Part shown: positions 41,154 through 50,072 of the stretch, piece by piece
How the letters are laid out: each line of letters begins with the position of its first letter
How positions within the stretch are numbered: the stretch's first letter is position 1
NCBI RefSeq assembly: GCF_028752835.1
Contig: NZ_CP087952.1
Coordinates: 62,001-126,000 of the forward strand
Length of the DNA stretch: 64,000 nucleotides
Direction of reading: 5' to 3'
DNA from: Desulfosarcina sp. BuS5
GTDB lineage: Bacteria; Desulfobacterota; Desulfobacteria; Desulfobacterales; BuS5
Position numbers and translations under genes: made by a program
The notes under the pieces: model-generated
Told to the model about the DNA's origin: nothing
Database searches by the model: none
The model's input: the letters and a program-made list of their open reading frames with translations, nothing else

Positions 41154-41540
41154 ATGAATCTTATGCAGCCTTCAGGCGAGTACAGTCTGGATGAAGTACG
41201 GGAAAAATTTAAACAATGGCGTAACAGCCGGGATAGAGGTAAAGCCATTCCGGAAGCATTATGGGAAGCCGCTGCCTCGTTATACCCTGCCTATTCTCTG
41301 CACCGTATATCAAAAGCCTTGAGCCTCAACCATACCAAGCTAAAGCATTACGTCCAGAATATATCACCAAATCCGTCCGTGCCGACGGCATCTTTCATCG
41401 AACTTGATGTAGCCCAAGCCCCTTTGCCTTTCAAGGGCATTATCGAGATGCAACATCAGAACGGTGCCAGGATGACAATGCAAATTGCGGACAGTTCTGA
41501 CTTGATCAATATAACCCAACAGTTTTGGAGTCAGCCATGA
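41154..41540 (+). CDS. tnpA: IS66 accessory protein TnpA
   Basis: 128 aa. Starts MNLMQPSGEYSLDEVREKFK after AAGGAGG; helical DNA-binding-like region LYPAYSLHRISKALSLNHTK. This is the IS66 TnpA type found upstream of TnpB and required for transposition in studied IS66 elements. Its stop overlaps the tnpB start (ATGA). Confidence 0.85.
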   Translation: MNLMQPSGEYSLDEVREKFKQWRNSRDRGKAIPEALWEAAASLYPAYSLHRISKALSLNHTKLKHYVQNISPNPSVPTASFIELDVAQAPLPFKGIIEMQHQNGARMTMQIADSSDLINITQQFWSQP

Positions 41541-41899
41541 TTCAGATAACTCCGCAAATGCGTATCCTGCTGGCCATAGACCCGGTGGATTTCAGAAAAG
41601 GTATCGACGGTCTAAATGCTGTTTGTCGGCAGGTGCTGCGCTCCGATCCATTTTCAGGGTATGTTTTTATTTTTCGTAATAAAAAGGCAACTGCCATAAA
41701 GATCATTATGTATGATGGCCAAGGATTCTGGATGTGTCAGAAAAGGCTGTCTAAGGGACGTTTCAACTGGTGGCCAAACAAATCCGGTGAGGCGGTCAGG
41801 CCTCTGGCCGTTCATGAACTGCAGCTTCTGATCTGGAACGGTAATCCTGTAAAGGCTCATGTTGCACCATTGTGGCGGCCAATTCCTGTAAAAAAATAA
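41537..41899 (+). CDS. tnpB: IS66 Orf2 (TnpB)
   Basis: 120 aa from the ATG overlapping the tnpA stop. IQITPQMRILLAIDPVDFRK and KGIDGLNAVCRQVL, FIFRNKKATAIKIIMYDGQG are the canonical IS66 Orf2 blocks. Function accessory and unresolved; not a nuclease of the IS200/IS605 TnpB type despite the name. Confidence 0.93.
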   Translation: MIQITPQMRILLAIDPVDFRKGIDGLNAVCRQVLRSDPFSGYVFIFRNKKATAIKIIMYDGQGFWMCQKRLSKGRFNWWPNKSGEAVRPLAVHELQLLIWNGNPVKAHVAPLWRPIPVKK

Positions 41900-41943
41900 A
41901 AAAAAATATTTAATGACTTGCGTTCCAGTAAAAAATGTGATAT

Positions 41944-42825
41944 TTGATGCCCATGTTTACGTATAGAGGCAGAGTCGTTACTGACAAAGATATTATTTTT
42001 ATCAAGGAGCTTATTGCTCAAAATCCGGATGCCAGCCGCCGGGCGCTTTCCAGAAAACTGTGCATAGCCTGGAATTGGGTCCAGGCCAATGGGGCATTGC
42101 GTGATATGGTCTGTCGGGGTATGATGTTAGAACTGCACCGTGCAGGATTCATACGTCTGCCGGACAAAAAATGTAATCCCCATAATCCATTTGTAGAACG
42201 TAGAAAACCTAAAAAAATTCAGATCAATCAAACTTTACTGGAAACAAAATTAGCCAAAATACGGCCGCTTGAATTTTGCCAGGTACGCAGAAGCCCGCAT
42301 GAAAAAATGTTCAACAGCCTGATCGAGTATTACCATTATCTGGGTTACTGCCATTCAGTGGGCGAACAGCTGAAATACATCGTTTATACTGATGGGCGGC
42401 CAATAGCATGTTTTGCCTGGTCTTCTGCAGCGAGGCATATAGGCTGCAGGGACAGGTTTATCGGCTGGGATGCGAAGACGCGTAAAAAAAATCTGCACCT
42501 TTTGGCGTATAATACACGATTTTTAATTCTACCATGGGTGCGCGTACCACATCTGGCCTCCCATCTTCTTGGTCACATGATAAAAATCTTGGCCCTGGAT
42601 TGGCGTAAAATCTACAATCATCCCATCTGGTACCTTGAAACTTTTGTGGACAAAACCCGTTTTGCCGGTACCTGTTACAAGGCTGCGAACTGGAAGTATC
42701 TTGGAGACACCACCGGCAGGGGTAAAAATGATCAAACATTTAAACCGAACCGATCTATAAAGGCTGTTTGGGGATATCCATTAGCCAAAAATTTTCGCAG
42801 CCTTTTACGGGGGGACACACAGTGA
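41944..42825 (+). CDS. DUF4338 (DruA-like) passenger protein
   Basis: 293 aa. IKELIAQNPDASRRALSRKL and CIAWNWVQANGALRDMVCRG form the N-terminal winged-helix-like region; CQVRRSPHEKMFNSLIEYYH, ACFAWSSAARHIGCRDRFIG and ILPWVRVPHLASHLLGHM, ETFVDKTRFAGTCYKAANW are DUF4338 blocks. DUF4338 is also the fold of DruA of the Druantia anti-phage system. It sits between tnpB and tnpC and shares the GTGA overlap with tnpC, so it is an integral part of this element. Its role in transposition or in defence is unknown. Confidence 0.85.
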   Translation: MMPMFTYRGRVVTDKDIIFIKELIAQNPDASRRALSRKLCIAWNWVQANGALRDMVCRGMMLELHRAGFIRLPDKKCNPHNPFVERRKPKKIQINQTLLETKLAKIRPLEFCQVRRSPHEKMFNSLIEYYHYLGYCHSVGEQLKYIVYTDGRPIACFAWSSAARHIGCRDRFIGWDAKTRKKNLHLLAYNTRFLILPWVRVPHLASHLLGHMIKILALDWRKIYNHPIWYLETFVDKTRFAGTCYKAANWKYLGDTTGRGKNDQTFKPNRSIKAVWGYPLAKNFRSLLRGDTQ

Positions 42826-44381
42826 AGACCCCGGAACGTATAGACCTGGACGTCAAGCAGTTAGATGCTCTTTTAAAGCGTGTTAAAGAACTGTTGCCAC
42901 CTGAGGACTATGAACTCATCAAGGCTATGGCTGACACTATCTACCTTTTAAGTCAGTGTGTGGACAATAAAGCCGCCTCCATACGACGGCTGTTGCGCAT
43001 GCTGTTTGGTGCAACTACCGAAAAAACTGGAAAAACAAAGGCTCACCCAAAAAAGAAGAATTCTGTTAAAGCTAAAAAAGGTCATGGCCGCAAACCTGCT
43101 AAAAATTATACCGGGGCAAAAAAAGTCAGAGTCTTCCATGATACTCTTAAACCTGGAGACAACTGCCCTGAATGTTTAAAGGGCAAGGTATATGAATTAA
43201 AGGAGCCGCAGCGAATCATACGCATCACCGGAAACGCTCCATTAAGTGGAACTGTCTATGAAATGCAGCGTTTACGCTGTAATCTCTGTGGAGCAATTTT
43301 CACCGCATCGACACCTGAAAATGTGGGTGAAGACAAATATGATGCAAAAGCCAAGGCCATGATTGCTCTTTTGAAATATGGTACCGGTATGCCATTTAAC
43401 AGACTTAAAGATCTTCAGCAAAGTCTTGGCATACCATTGCCTGCATCGACACAGTTCGAGATTGTCGATCAAATGGCAATGGAACTTACTCCGATTTATC
43501 AGGAATTTATCCGTCAGGGCGCTCAGGGCGATATCATTCATAATGATGACACCACTATGAAGGTTTTGTCCCTGATGAAGGAAAACAAAGAAAATAACCC
43601 GGAACGTAAAGGTATATTTACCACGGGTATACTGTCAAAAACCGATGATCATAAAATTGCACTGTTTTTTACCGGCCGTCAGCATGCCGGAGAAAACTTG
43701 ATGGATTTACTTAAGCGTCGTATTGGTCTGAGCCCACCCATTCAGATGTGTGATGCTCTGTCCAGAAATGTTCCCAAAGAATTCGAAACTCTGCTGGCAA
43801 ATTGTCTTACACATGGACGAAGACAGTTTGTTGACGTACTGCAAAGCTTCCCGGAAGAGTGCAGTTATGTACTCGAAATCCTCGCAGAGGTATATAAAAA
43901 TGATAAGATTACCAAAGAACAGAACATGGAAGCTGAAGAACGGCTGCGGTTTCATCAGGACAACAGCGGTCCGCTGATGAAAAAGCTCAACACCTGGTTT
44001 CACAAACAAATAGACCAACATTTGGTGGAGCCCAACAGCGGGCTGGGCCAGGCTATTGGCTACATGCTCAAACATTGGGAGGCGTTGACCCTTTTTCTCA
44101 GGGAACCAGGTGTACCTTTGGACAACAATATTTGCGAACAGGCTTTGAAAAAGGTCGTTCTGCATCGCAAGAATGCTCTGTTTTATAAAACTGAGCATGG
44201 TGCCATGGTAGGTGATCTGTTCATGAGTCTGATTCATACCTGTAATTTATCCGGTACCAATCCTTTTGATTACCTGACAGCACTGCTGGAACATGCCTCT
44301 GAGTTGTCAGAATCCCCAGATAAATGGATGCCGTGGAATTATAAATCCGCACTGATTGAACCGGACAATCCTGAAGCATAA
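42822..44381 (+). CDS. tnpC: IS66-family transposase TnpC
   Basis: 519 aa from a GTG overlapping the passenger stop (GTGA). N-terminal coiled coil, IS66 linker (RRLLRMLFGATTEKT), zinc-finger CPEC...CNLC, then the DDE core: IIHNDDTTMKVL (first Asp), QMCDALSRNVP with LANCLTHGRRQF (second Asp region), and NNICEQALKKVVLHRKNALF (Glu). Full length for the family. Confidence 0.95.
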   Translation: MKTPERIDLDVKQLDALLKRVKELLPPEDYELIKAMADTIYLLSQCVDNKAASIRRLLRMLFGATTEKTGKTKAHPKKKNSVKAKKGHGRKPAKNYTGAKKVRVFHDTLKPGDNCPECLKGKVYELKEPQRIIRITGNAPLSGTVYEMQRLRCNLCGAIFTASTPENVGEDKYDAKAKAMIALLKYGTGMPFNRLKDLQQSLGIPLPASTQFEIVDQMAMELTPIYQEFIRQGAQGDIIHNDDTTMKVLSLMKENKENNPERKGIFTTGILSKTDDHKIALFFTGRQHAGENLMDLLKRRIGLSPPIQMCDALSRNVPKEFETLLANCLTHGRRQFVDVLQSFPEECSYVLEILAEVYKNDKITKEQNMEAEERLRFHQDNSGPLMKKLNTWFHKQIDQHLVEPNSGLGQAIGYMLKHWEALTLFLREPGVPLDNNICEQALKKVVLHRKNALFYKTEHGAMVGDLFMSLIHTCNLSGTNPFDYLTALLEHASELSESPDKWMPWNYKSALIEPDNPEA

Positions 44382-45156
44382 AATCACTTTTTAATATTTC
44401 CATCCTGATTGATCAGCCGGGTGCCTGCAAAAAACAGGCACCTAACCGCTGACTGCTTACCTACGCCAAATTTTTTTTTGCGCTATGCACGCTTGCCGAA
44501 AGGACACTGATGAACTGGATCCTGAAAAACCTACTATTGTATATTGAGCTATGGGAGGACGCAGCCGGGCTGCCGCGCAATTGCTTTCCGGAAAAGGATT
44601 TAAAGAAGTATATAATCTCAAGGGTGGTATCAATGCCTGGGAGGGTCTCGTTGCAGAAGGTCCTGAAGAAGCTGGAATGCTTTACTTAAAAGGTGATGAA
44701 ACTGCTTCTGAAATAATTCTTCTTGCATATGGGATGGAGGCAGGCCTTGGATCATTGTATTTAAAGCTTGCTGAAATGCTGGATGAGCCTGAAGTAGTCA
44801 GGATTCTGACAAAGCTGGCCGGTATTGAGGATAAACATAAAGAAAAGCTTTATACTGTATATAGCACCCTTAATCCGGGTGTTGGAGATATTGAGGTATT
44901 TGAGGCCGGTATCTCTGCAGATGTCATGGAGGGCGGTCTTACTACAGACGAATTCTTAACGAAGAACAAAGCGGTTATGCAGACCCTGGAAGATGTTCTG
45001 AGTATTGCCATGATGCTTGAGGCACAAGCATTGGATTTCTATTTGAGGTATTCCCGGAGTGTTAAAGAAGAAAAAAGCAAAGCCATTCTTTATAAGATAG
45101 CAGAAGAAGAAAAGGCTCATCTGGCTGTATTGGGTAAACTAATAGATAAATACTTA

Positions 45157-45262
45157 TATAGATTGTCACATAAATAATTTCACTGCGTTATCGGTCGTCG
45201 GAGTATTACAATACGCCTTCCTCCCTCTGGCCTTGTGAAATTTATTATCTGACAATCTATAG
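45157..45262. repeat. Palindromic repeat family, copy 1
   Basis: Ends TATAGATTGTCACATAA / TTATCTGACAATCTATAG; internal arms AATTTCACTGCGTTATCGG and CTGGCCTTGTGAAATT. Overlaps the last codons and stop of the rhodanese/ferritin-like gene. Followed by a second small palindrome, GTTCACATAAAT/ATTTATGTGAC (45266-45288). Confidence 0.85.
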
Positions 45263-45333
45263 ATGTTCACATAAATTATTTATGTGACGAGCTATAGGTT
45301 GAAATAATATTATCTTTTTAAGGAGGTTTAAAA

Positions 45334-45849
45334 ATGGAAGAAAATTCTGGAATAATCACTATGAAAGGGAACCCCTTGACCTTGCTTGGAAAACAACCCA
45401 GGGTTGGAGATCCTGCTCCTGACTTCGAAGTCCTGGACAATAATCTTTCGCCGGTAAGACTTTCATCATTTCGGGGAAAAGTCTGTGTTATCGCTTCGAT
45501 ACCTTCCCTGGATACACCGGTCTGCGACATGGAGACTCGAAGATTTAATGAAGAGGCGGGCAAGCTAGGTTCCGACGTGGCCATACTCACTATCAGCATG
45601 GACCTGCCTTTTGCCCAGAAGCGCTGGTGCGGCACAGCAGGGGTTGATAAAGTAACTACCCTTTCAGACCACTTCAGCGCTTCGTTTGGCGAGGCATATG
45701 GCGTTCTTATCAAGGAGCTGCGTTTGTTAGCGAGGGCAGTGTTTGTTGTGGATAAAGATGGGGTCGTCAATTATGTTCAGATTGTCAAAGAGATAGCAGA
45801 TGAACCTGACTACACCGAAGTTTTAATGGCCCTTAAAAAGCTGCTGTAA
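45334..45849 (+). CDS. tpx: Thiol peroxidase
   Basis: 171 aa 2-Cys atypical peroxiredoxin (Tpx). VGDPAPDFEVLDNNLSPVRL, peroxidatic Cys in SLDTPVCDMETRRF, resolving Cys in QKRWCGTAGVD. Reduces hydrogen peroxide and alkyl hydroperoxides with thioredoxin as donor, in the cytoplasm. RBS AAGGAGG. Sits between the rhodanese/ferritin fusion and a second rubrerythrin, extending the peroxide-defence set. Confidence 0.95.
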   Translation: MEENSGIITMKGNPLTLLGKQPRVGDPAPDFEVLDNNLSPVRLSSFRGKVCVIASIPSLDTPVCDMETRRFNEEAGKLGSDVAILTISMDLPFAQKRWCGTAGVDKVTTLSDHFSASFGEAYGVLIKELRLLARAVFVVDKDGVVNYVQIVKEIADEPDYTEVLMALKKLL

Positions 45850-45949
45850 CCCACGGAAGGTATGCAAAAAACAGGGTATTGAAATAGTGGAAAGATTTAC
45901 GGTTTTTTAGTTCGTGTATTATTTAACAACTTTATGAAGGAGGATCGTT

Positions 45950-46444
45950 ATGAGCAAGACCATAGAGAATCTAAAGGAAGCTTTTGCAGGAGAATCACAG
46001 GCAAACAGAAAGTATCTGGCTTTTGCCAAGCAGGCAGAAAAGGAGGGCTATCCACAGGCGGCGAAACTCTTTCGAGCTGCGGCCGAAGCCGAAACAGTTC
46101 ATGCCCACGCCCATCTGCGCGTCATGGATGGTATTGGCAAAACGGTTGAAAATCTTAAAGAAGCAATCTCCGGTGAAAGATTTGAATTCAAAGAGATGTA
46201 CCCCGCTATGATAGAGACTGCTAAAGAGGAGGGGAAAAAGGCTGCGGAGAGATCTTTTGTCTATGCTAATAAAGTTGAAGCGATCCATGCAGACCTTTAT
46301 CAAAAAGCCCTTGACAATATAGACTCTGCCAAAGAATGCGATTACTATGTCTGCCCCGTGTGCGGGTACACCTGTGAAAACGAGCCGCCTGAAAAATGTC
46401 CTGTATGCGGCGCTCTCGCAAAGGCATTTTCAAAAGTTGAATAA
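45950..46444 (+). CDS. Rubrerythrin (second type)
   Basis: 164 aa, clearly distinct from the gene at 32603. FAGESQANRKYLAFAKQAEK, AAAEAETVHAHAHLRVM, KEMYPAMIETAKEEG and VEAIHADLYQKAL provide the di-iron ligands; C-terminal rubredoxin-like site CPVCGY...CPVCGAL. Peroxide reductase. RBS GAAGGAGG. A complete IS begins 10 bases after its stop. Confidence 0.93.
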   Translation: MSKTIENLKEAFAGESQANRKYLAFAKQAEKEGYPQAAKLFRAAAEAETVHAHAHLRVMDGIGKTVENLKEAISGERFEFKEMYPAMIETAKEEGKKAAERSFVYANKVEAIHADLYQKALDNIDSAKECDYYVCPVCGYTCENEPPEKCPVCGALAKAFSKVE

Positions 46445-46454
46445 ACATAAGGTG

Positions 46455-48814
46455 CAGACCTCGGAAAAAAATAGCATTTTAAGCATAATTTTTTGGACAC
46501 TTTCCTTTTAAATAGGTGACGAACCAACTTCAATCTGTAATATTTTTCCAATCGGAATATAGGCGCTTAATGCATTCAATCTTTTACAAAATTGTTCCTG
46601 CGCTTTTCGGCGGCTTGGTTGTTGAAGAGGCTCCAATCGGACAACCACTCTGTCTGCTTCAGATTTGATCCATCCATGAGACTGAGTGATGGCATAAAAC
46701 AAGTCCACATATTCATTTTCATTCGGGTAATGACACAATAACCAGTCAGTCATATCCTTACGCGCATTCCATAATGAAGCTGTAACAAAATCAAAAAGAT
46801 TTTTTCCTTCATTATCAATCTTCTTAAAGGAATTATAATCCTCAAGAGTAGAAACATCCACCTTTTCAGGCAGTTGTTTTTTCTCATTGAGGAGCTTTGT
46901 GAGCTCTGCCTCTAACTGGCTTATTCCTGATTCTAAACAGGCTTTCAAGCTGTTTTCGCGCCTTGAGCCATCTTTGTTTAAAACTTCCTTAGTCCTTGAA
47001 TTTTTTTTATGCTTTTTATCAAGCTTTTTACGTACGGTCTTAATTTCTTTCTCAATGGATTTGATAGCAGGATTTGCTATAAGCTGTTTATCGCTATCTA
47101 ATGTTTTAAAGCCGGGGTGATAATGAAAAGGATGCCTGTCATGGAGGTGTTTAAATGTATTTTCAGAGGCACCCCAGCGGTTCAATATAGCTTGTGCGCA
47201 TTGAAGAGTAGTTATAGGTCTGCCGTCATCCCATGCAAGACAGCATGTCCGACGGTTGCTGGTCTGATTCCAAAGATAAATTTTCCTGAGTTCAAAGGTT
47301 TTAGTTTTACCATTTTCCTCCAGGGTGAAGGTCTTTTCACCCTCGAAAATGCGGTATTTTTTGTTGTTCATCTCAAAGGATTCGTTAAAACAATCATCAT
47401 CTAACTCCTTGAGTTTTTTTGAATCAACGTGTTTTTCCCAAGTAACAAAGGGAATTTTATCTTCAATAAGAGAGTTAAAAAATGGAGCGCCATACCCTTC
47501 TCTGTCAAAGACCATGATGGGAGGCTCTGTAAGTTCCTTGGCCCATTTTTTTTTCAGTTCGACAATATGAGTTTTAAGATCGCCTTTTCCTTCTTGAATC
47601 TGAAAATCAACAATACGACCACTTTCATCGCATGTAACTATATTTGTTTGTCCCGGCATCATCATTTTGCGCTGTGTATTAAAGGCAAGATGAATTTTTC
47701 GTCTGCCTGTGTATGGAAGCAGATGCCCATCTGCAAACCATATACAGGTACTGACCAATCCGCCTAAAAGCTGTTGCTTAAAAAATAATTTACAAAGAGA
47801 TGTGGAAAATCGTAAATTACAAGCTGCATAGAACCATTGCCAAACATCTCTTTTTGGAGGCAATTTATTGAGGCCCAAAATAAGCCCCGCTTCTTTCTGG
47901 TTAATATTTTTCAGTTGTTCTATGGATTTGATATTATTGGCGACCATCAACAAGAAAACTAAAAATATTTTATAGGCAGAACCAAAATAACCCATTATCA
48001 GCTTAAGCCATTGATTTGTACTAATTAAAACAATTAGATAAGGGAATATCCCTGCAAAACGAGTGAATTTCCAATCATGAAGGCTCTTAAATGGTTGTTC
48101 GTCTTTTGAAACAAGTTGTTCGCCGAATTCAAAATCAAGCTCCTGCTGTTTTTTTTGATTTTCTAATCGTTTAGCTTTTCTCTCTTTAGCGAGAATGACA
48201 GCCTTGGTGCCCTGTATGCGTTTGTGCTGCGTGCTCTTGCGATGTTGTTCAAGATTTTTGCCCATTTTGGGATTATATCCACCCAATAAGCCTTCTGTCC
48301 CAAATTTTTTTTTGCTCTCAATGTAATTGTGTATCGTTTGTCTGCTAATATTAAGGGCACCAGCCAATAAAGATTTATTCGCACCCAATTCAACGGCATC
48401 AACAACAAATATTTTTTTTGCCGGCTTGTCAGAAATATCAACCTTTTTAACAATGATATCGCGGTTTTTAAGGGTAATCATGTGCTTATTTCTTCTGTTA
48501 AAAACCAACGACAAATTTGCGCCAATCATTTTGGTGTTATCGTTTTTTTTCTTTGGTATATCTGGAAATAGTTGTTTTTGCATAATTGATACCTTAATGT
48601 GGTGTACGCAATGTGAATTTTTAATAAGGTATCACAAAAAAATATTTTTTACAAAATAAATTTACATTAAATAAAAGAAATAGTTAAAATAAAATAGGTT
48701 AAACATATGAATGTCCAACATTATGCTTGTCCAATAAATTACTGGAGAATAGTCTAACTACCTGAATAATAAGGCTTTACGTATTTCTATTCACTTTGTA
48801 CGTTCCGAGGTCTG
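46455..48814 (-). mobile_element. Large IS element, family uncertain
   Basis: 2,360 bp bounded by 12-bp inverted repeats CAGACCTCGGAA / TTCCGAGGTCTG. Encodes a single 691-aa transposase. No clear target duplication: one flank ends the rubrerythrin intergenic and the other is a fragment of a different transposase, so it probably inserted in or next to older IS debris. Confidence 0.8.
46508..48583 (-). CDS. Putative DDE transposase, 691 aa
   Basis: Long transposase with an N-terminal HTH (LLAGALNISRQTIHNYI) preceding a linker with basic coiled coil. Candidate catalytic acids: CIWFADGHLLPYTG (first Asp), PPIMVFDREGYGAPFF (second Asp), and a later Glu in the LEPLQQPSRR region or nearby. FADGH and FDREG contexts are typical of DDE enzymes. 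Family not recognised with certainty; ISNCY-like is possible. Lys-rich C-terminal half with a coiled coil. Confidence 0.8.
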   Translation of the reverse strand: MQKQLFPDIPKKKNDNTKMIGANLSLVFNRRNKHMITLKNRDIIVKKVDISDKPAKKIFVVDAVELGANKSLLAGALNISRQTIHNYIESKKKFGTEGLLGGYNPKMGKNLEQHRKSTQHKRIQGTKAVILAKERKAKRLENQKKQQELDFEFGEQLVSKDEQPFKSLHDWKFTRFAGIFPYLIVLISTNQWLKLIMGYFGSAYKIFLVFLLMVANNIKSIEQLKNINQKEAGLILGLNKLPPKRDVWQWFYAACNLRFSTSLCKLFFKQQLLGGLVSTCIWFADGHLLPYTGRRKIHLAFNTQRKMMMPGQTNIVTCDESGRIVDFQIQEGKGDLKTHIVELKKKWAKELTEPPIMVFDREGYGAPFFNSLIEDKIPFVTWEKHVDSKKLKELDDDCFNESFEMNNKKYRIFEGEKTFTLEENGKTKTFELRKIYLWNQTSNRRTCCLAWDDGRPITTLQCAQAILNRWGASENTFKHLHDRHPFHYHPGFKTLDSDKQLIANPAIKSIEKEIKTVRKKLDKKHKKNSRTKEVLNKDGSRRENSLKACLESGISQLEAELTKLLNEKKQLPEKVDVSTLEDYNSFKKIDNEGKNLFDFVTASLWNARKDMTDWLLCHYPNENEYVDLFYAITQSHGWIKSEADRVVVRLEPLQQPSRRKAQEQFCKRLNALSAYIPIGKILQIEVGSSPI

Positions 48815-49293
48815 TTTTCACTGAAGCCGCCTCAAAACTTTGGGACTGTTATCATGCCGAGAACAAGCGGTCATTTTCACAACGAGTCAGAAGACTTGTA
48901 GAGTGGTGCAAGAAAAAGGAGATGCCAGCCGTCATTTCAAAGCCCATCGCAAAGTTACGCAAGAATATTGCTGAATATAAAGTGGCTTATGAACACCCGA
49001 ATGCCCATAGAACCAGTAATATGGTCGACCGGCTGATGCAAAGAATGGATCGTCACCTGTTCAGCGTCCAATATTTTCATGGTTCCATGGCCTCAGTCGA
49101 ACTGAGCATCAGAGGTTGGGTTCTTATCCAGAATTTTGCGCCCTATAATCCACGTACCGTAGAAAAACTACATAGGCTAAAAAGTCCGGCTGAACGGTTA
49201 AACAAGTTCAGGTACCACGATAATTGGCTGCACAACCTTTATGTTTCGGCTTCTTTGAGGGGCTATGGTAGGCCTCCCCTAAATCCGTTATAA
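48815..49293 (+). pseudogene. Transposase C-terminal fragment
   Basis: About 155 codons of unbroken reading ending YGRPPLNPL: SQRVRRLVEWCKKKEMP, HRTSNMVDRLMQRMDRHLFS, YFHGSMASVELSIRGWVLIQ, NFAPYNPRT, SPAERLNKFRYHDNWLHNL. The RLMxxMDRHLF...RGWxLIxNFAP pattern is the end of a DDE transposase. The 5' part is lost where the preceding IS ends. Confidence 0.65.
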
Positions 49294-49801
49294 TGAGAAT
49301 AATTCTTCATCTGAACTTGCAGATATTTCCGCTCAGATGTCTTCCGGCACGGAATATCTTAACGGCTACTCGCATACCATCGCTGCTGCAGCGGAAGAGT
49401 TGAACGACAAACGAATAAATCAGCTTGGTAATATTACCAAGGCCATAACGGAAATTGCGGAGCAGACCAACCTGCTGGCCCTGAATGCAACTATCGAAGC
49501 GGCCCGGGCCGGGGAAACCTGGAAAGGATTTACGGTTATTGCAAATAAAATCAAAGAGATGGCCAAACAGACTGCCGAAGCGCCTATGGAGATGTGGCAG
49601 AAAATAGAATGCATCCAGGGTTCGACCAGGGACACCGTTTCGAAGATTGAACAGATTTCCAAAGTAATCAATCAAGTCAAAGATATTGTAGAAACAATTA
49701 ACATCTCGGTTGAGGAACAATCATCCACCAGCAATGAGATTGCCGAAAATGTGGCGCAAGCCTCAATCGGCATCCAGGAAGTAACCGCAAACTTAGCTTA
49801 A
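49294..49801 (+). pseudogene. Methyl-accepting chemotaxis protein signalling domain, fragment
   Basis: Reads SSSELADISAQMSSGTEY, then NITKAITEIAEQTNLLALNA and TIEAARAGE, the MCP hairpin tip that contacts CheA/CheW. Helix sections before the tip are shortened (deletion after EELN) and the frame stops at TAA just after QEVTANLA, before the normal end. The sensor half is missing. Abuts the transposase fragment, so it was probably beheaded by an IS. Confidence 0.85.
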
Positions 49802-50072
49802 AGCCCCACAGTTGCAGGTGAAGTGGGATAATATTGGGGGGGGATGTACACCAGCCCTGCAATGAGATTGCAGGCAGCAATTTCCGGGTTAAGACGAGCT
49901 CTCTGGGACTTAATGATCTTACTGTTCACAATATAATCCCCAACCAAATTGCATTGGGCAAACTGCAACAAAAAAAAATCAGTAGAGGTACCCATGAGGA
50001 TACCCAAAATACGAAAAATACCACCGAAAAAAACACGCCGACGACAATTGTCCCTGGTGGGGATTTTAGTCC

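Larger units (their letters stand above)
41062..44507 (+). mobile_element. IS66-family element with DUF4338 passenger
   Basis: 3,446 bp. Perfect 23-bp terminal inverted repeats beginning GTGTCCTTTCGGCAA (41062-41084 and 44485-44507) and 8-bp target duplication TGATGAAC (41054-41061, 44508-44515). Genes in order: tnpA, tnpB, DruA-like passenger, tnpC. Structurally complete and probably recent. Confidence 0.96.
40872..45177 (+). pseudogene. Rhodanese/ferritin-like fusion with TGA at catalytic Cys, split by IS66
   Basis: 5' part (40872-41061): MRWKQLLTPVANIDSENAKA ... YVLLDVRQPSEYEKSHIPGA to FDE. After IS66 and one TSD the same frame continues LDPEKPTIVY, then TGA (44545-44547), AMGGRSRAAAQLLSGKGFKE and a ferritin/rubrerythrin-like helical domain (LLAYGMEAGLGSLYLKLAE ... 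EDKHKEKLY ... MMLEAQALDFYLRYSR ... EEEKAHLAVLG). Removing the IS restores a 283-codon frame. Rhodaneses have C-x-x-G-x-R-S at the active loop, so the TGA is exactly at the catalytic Cys. A GCAGC-CGG-GCTGC hairpin starts 13 bases after it. The last codons (YRLSHK) come from a palindromic repeat. Confidence 0.85.
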
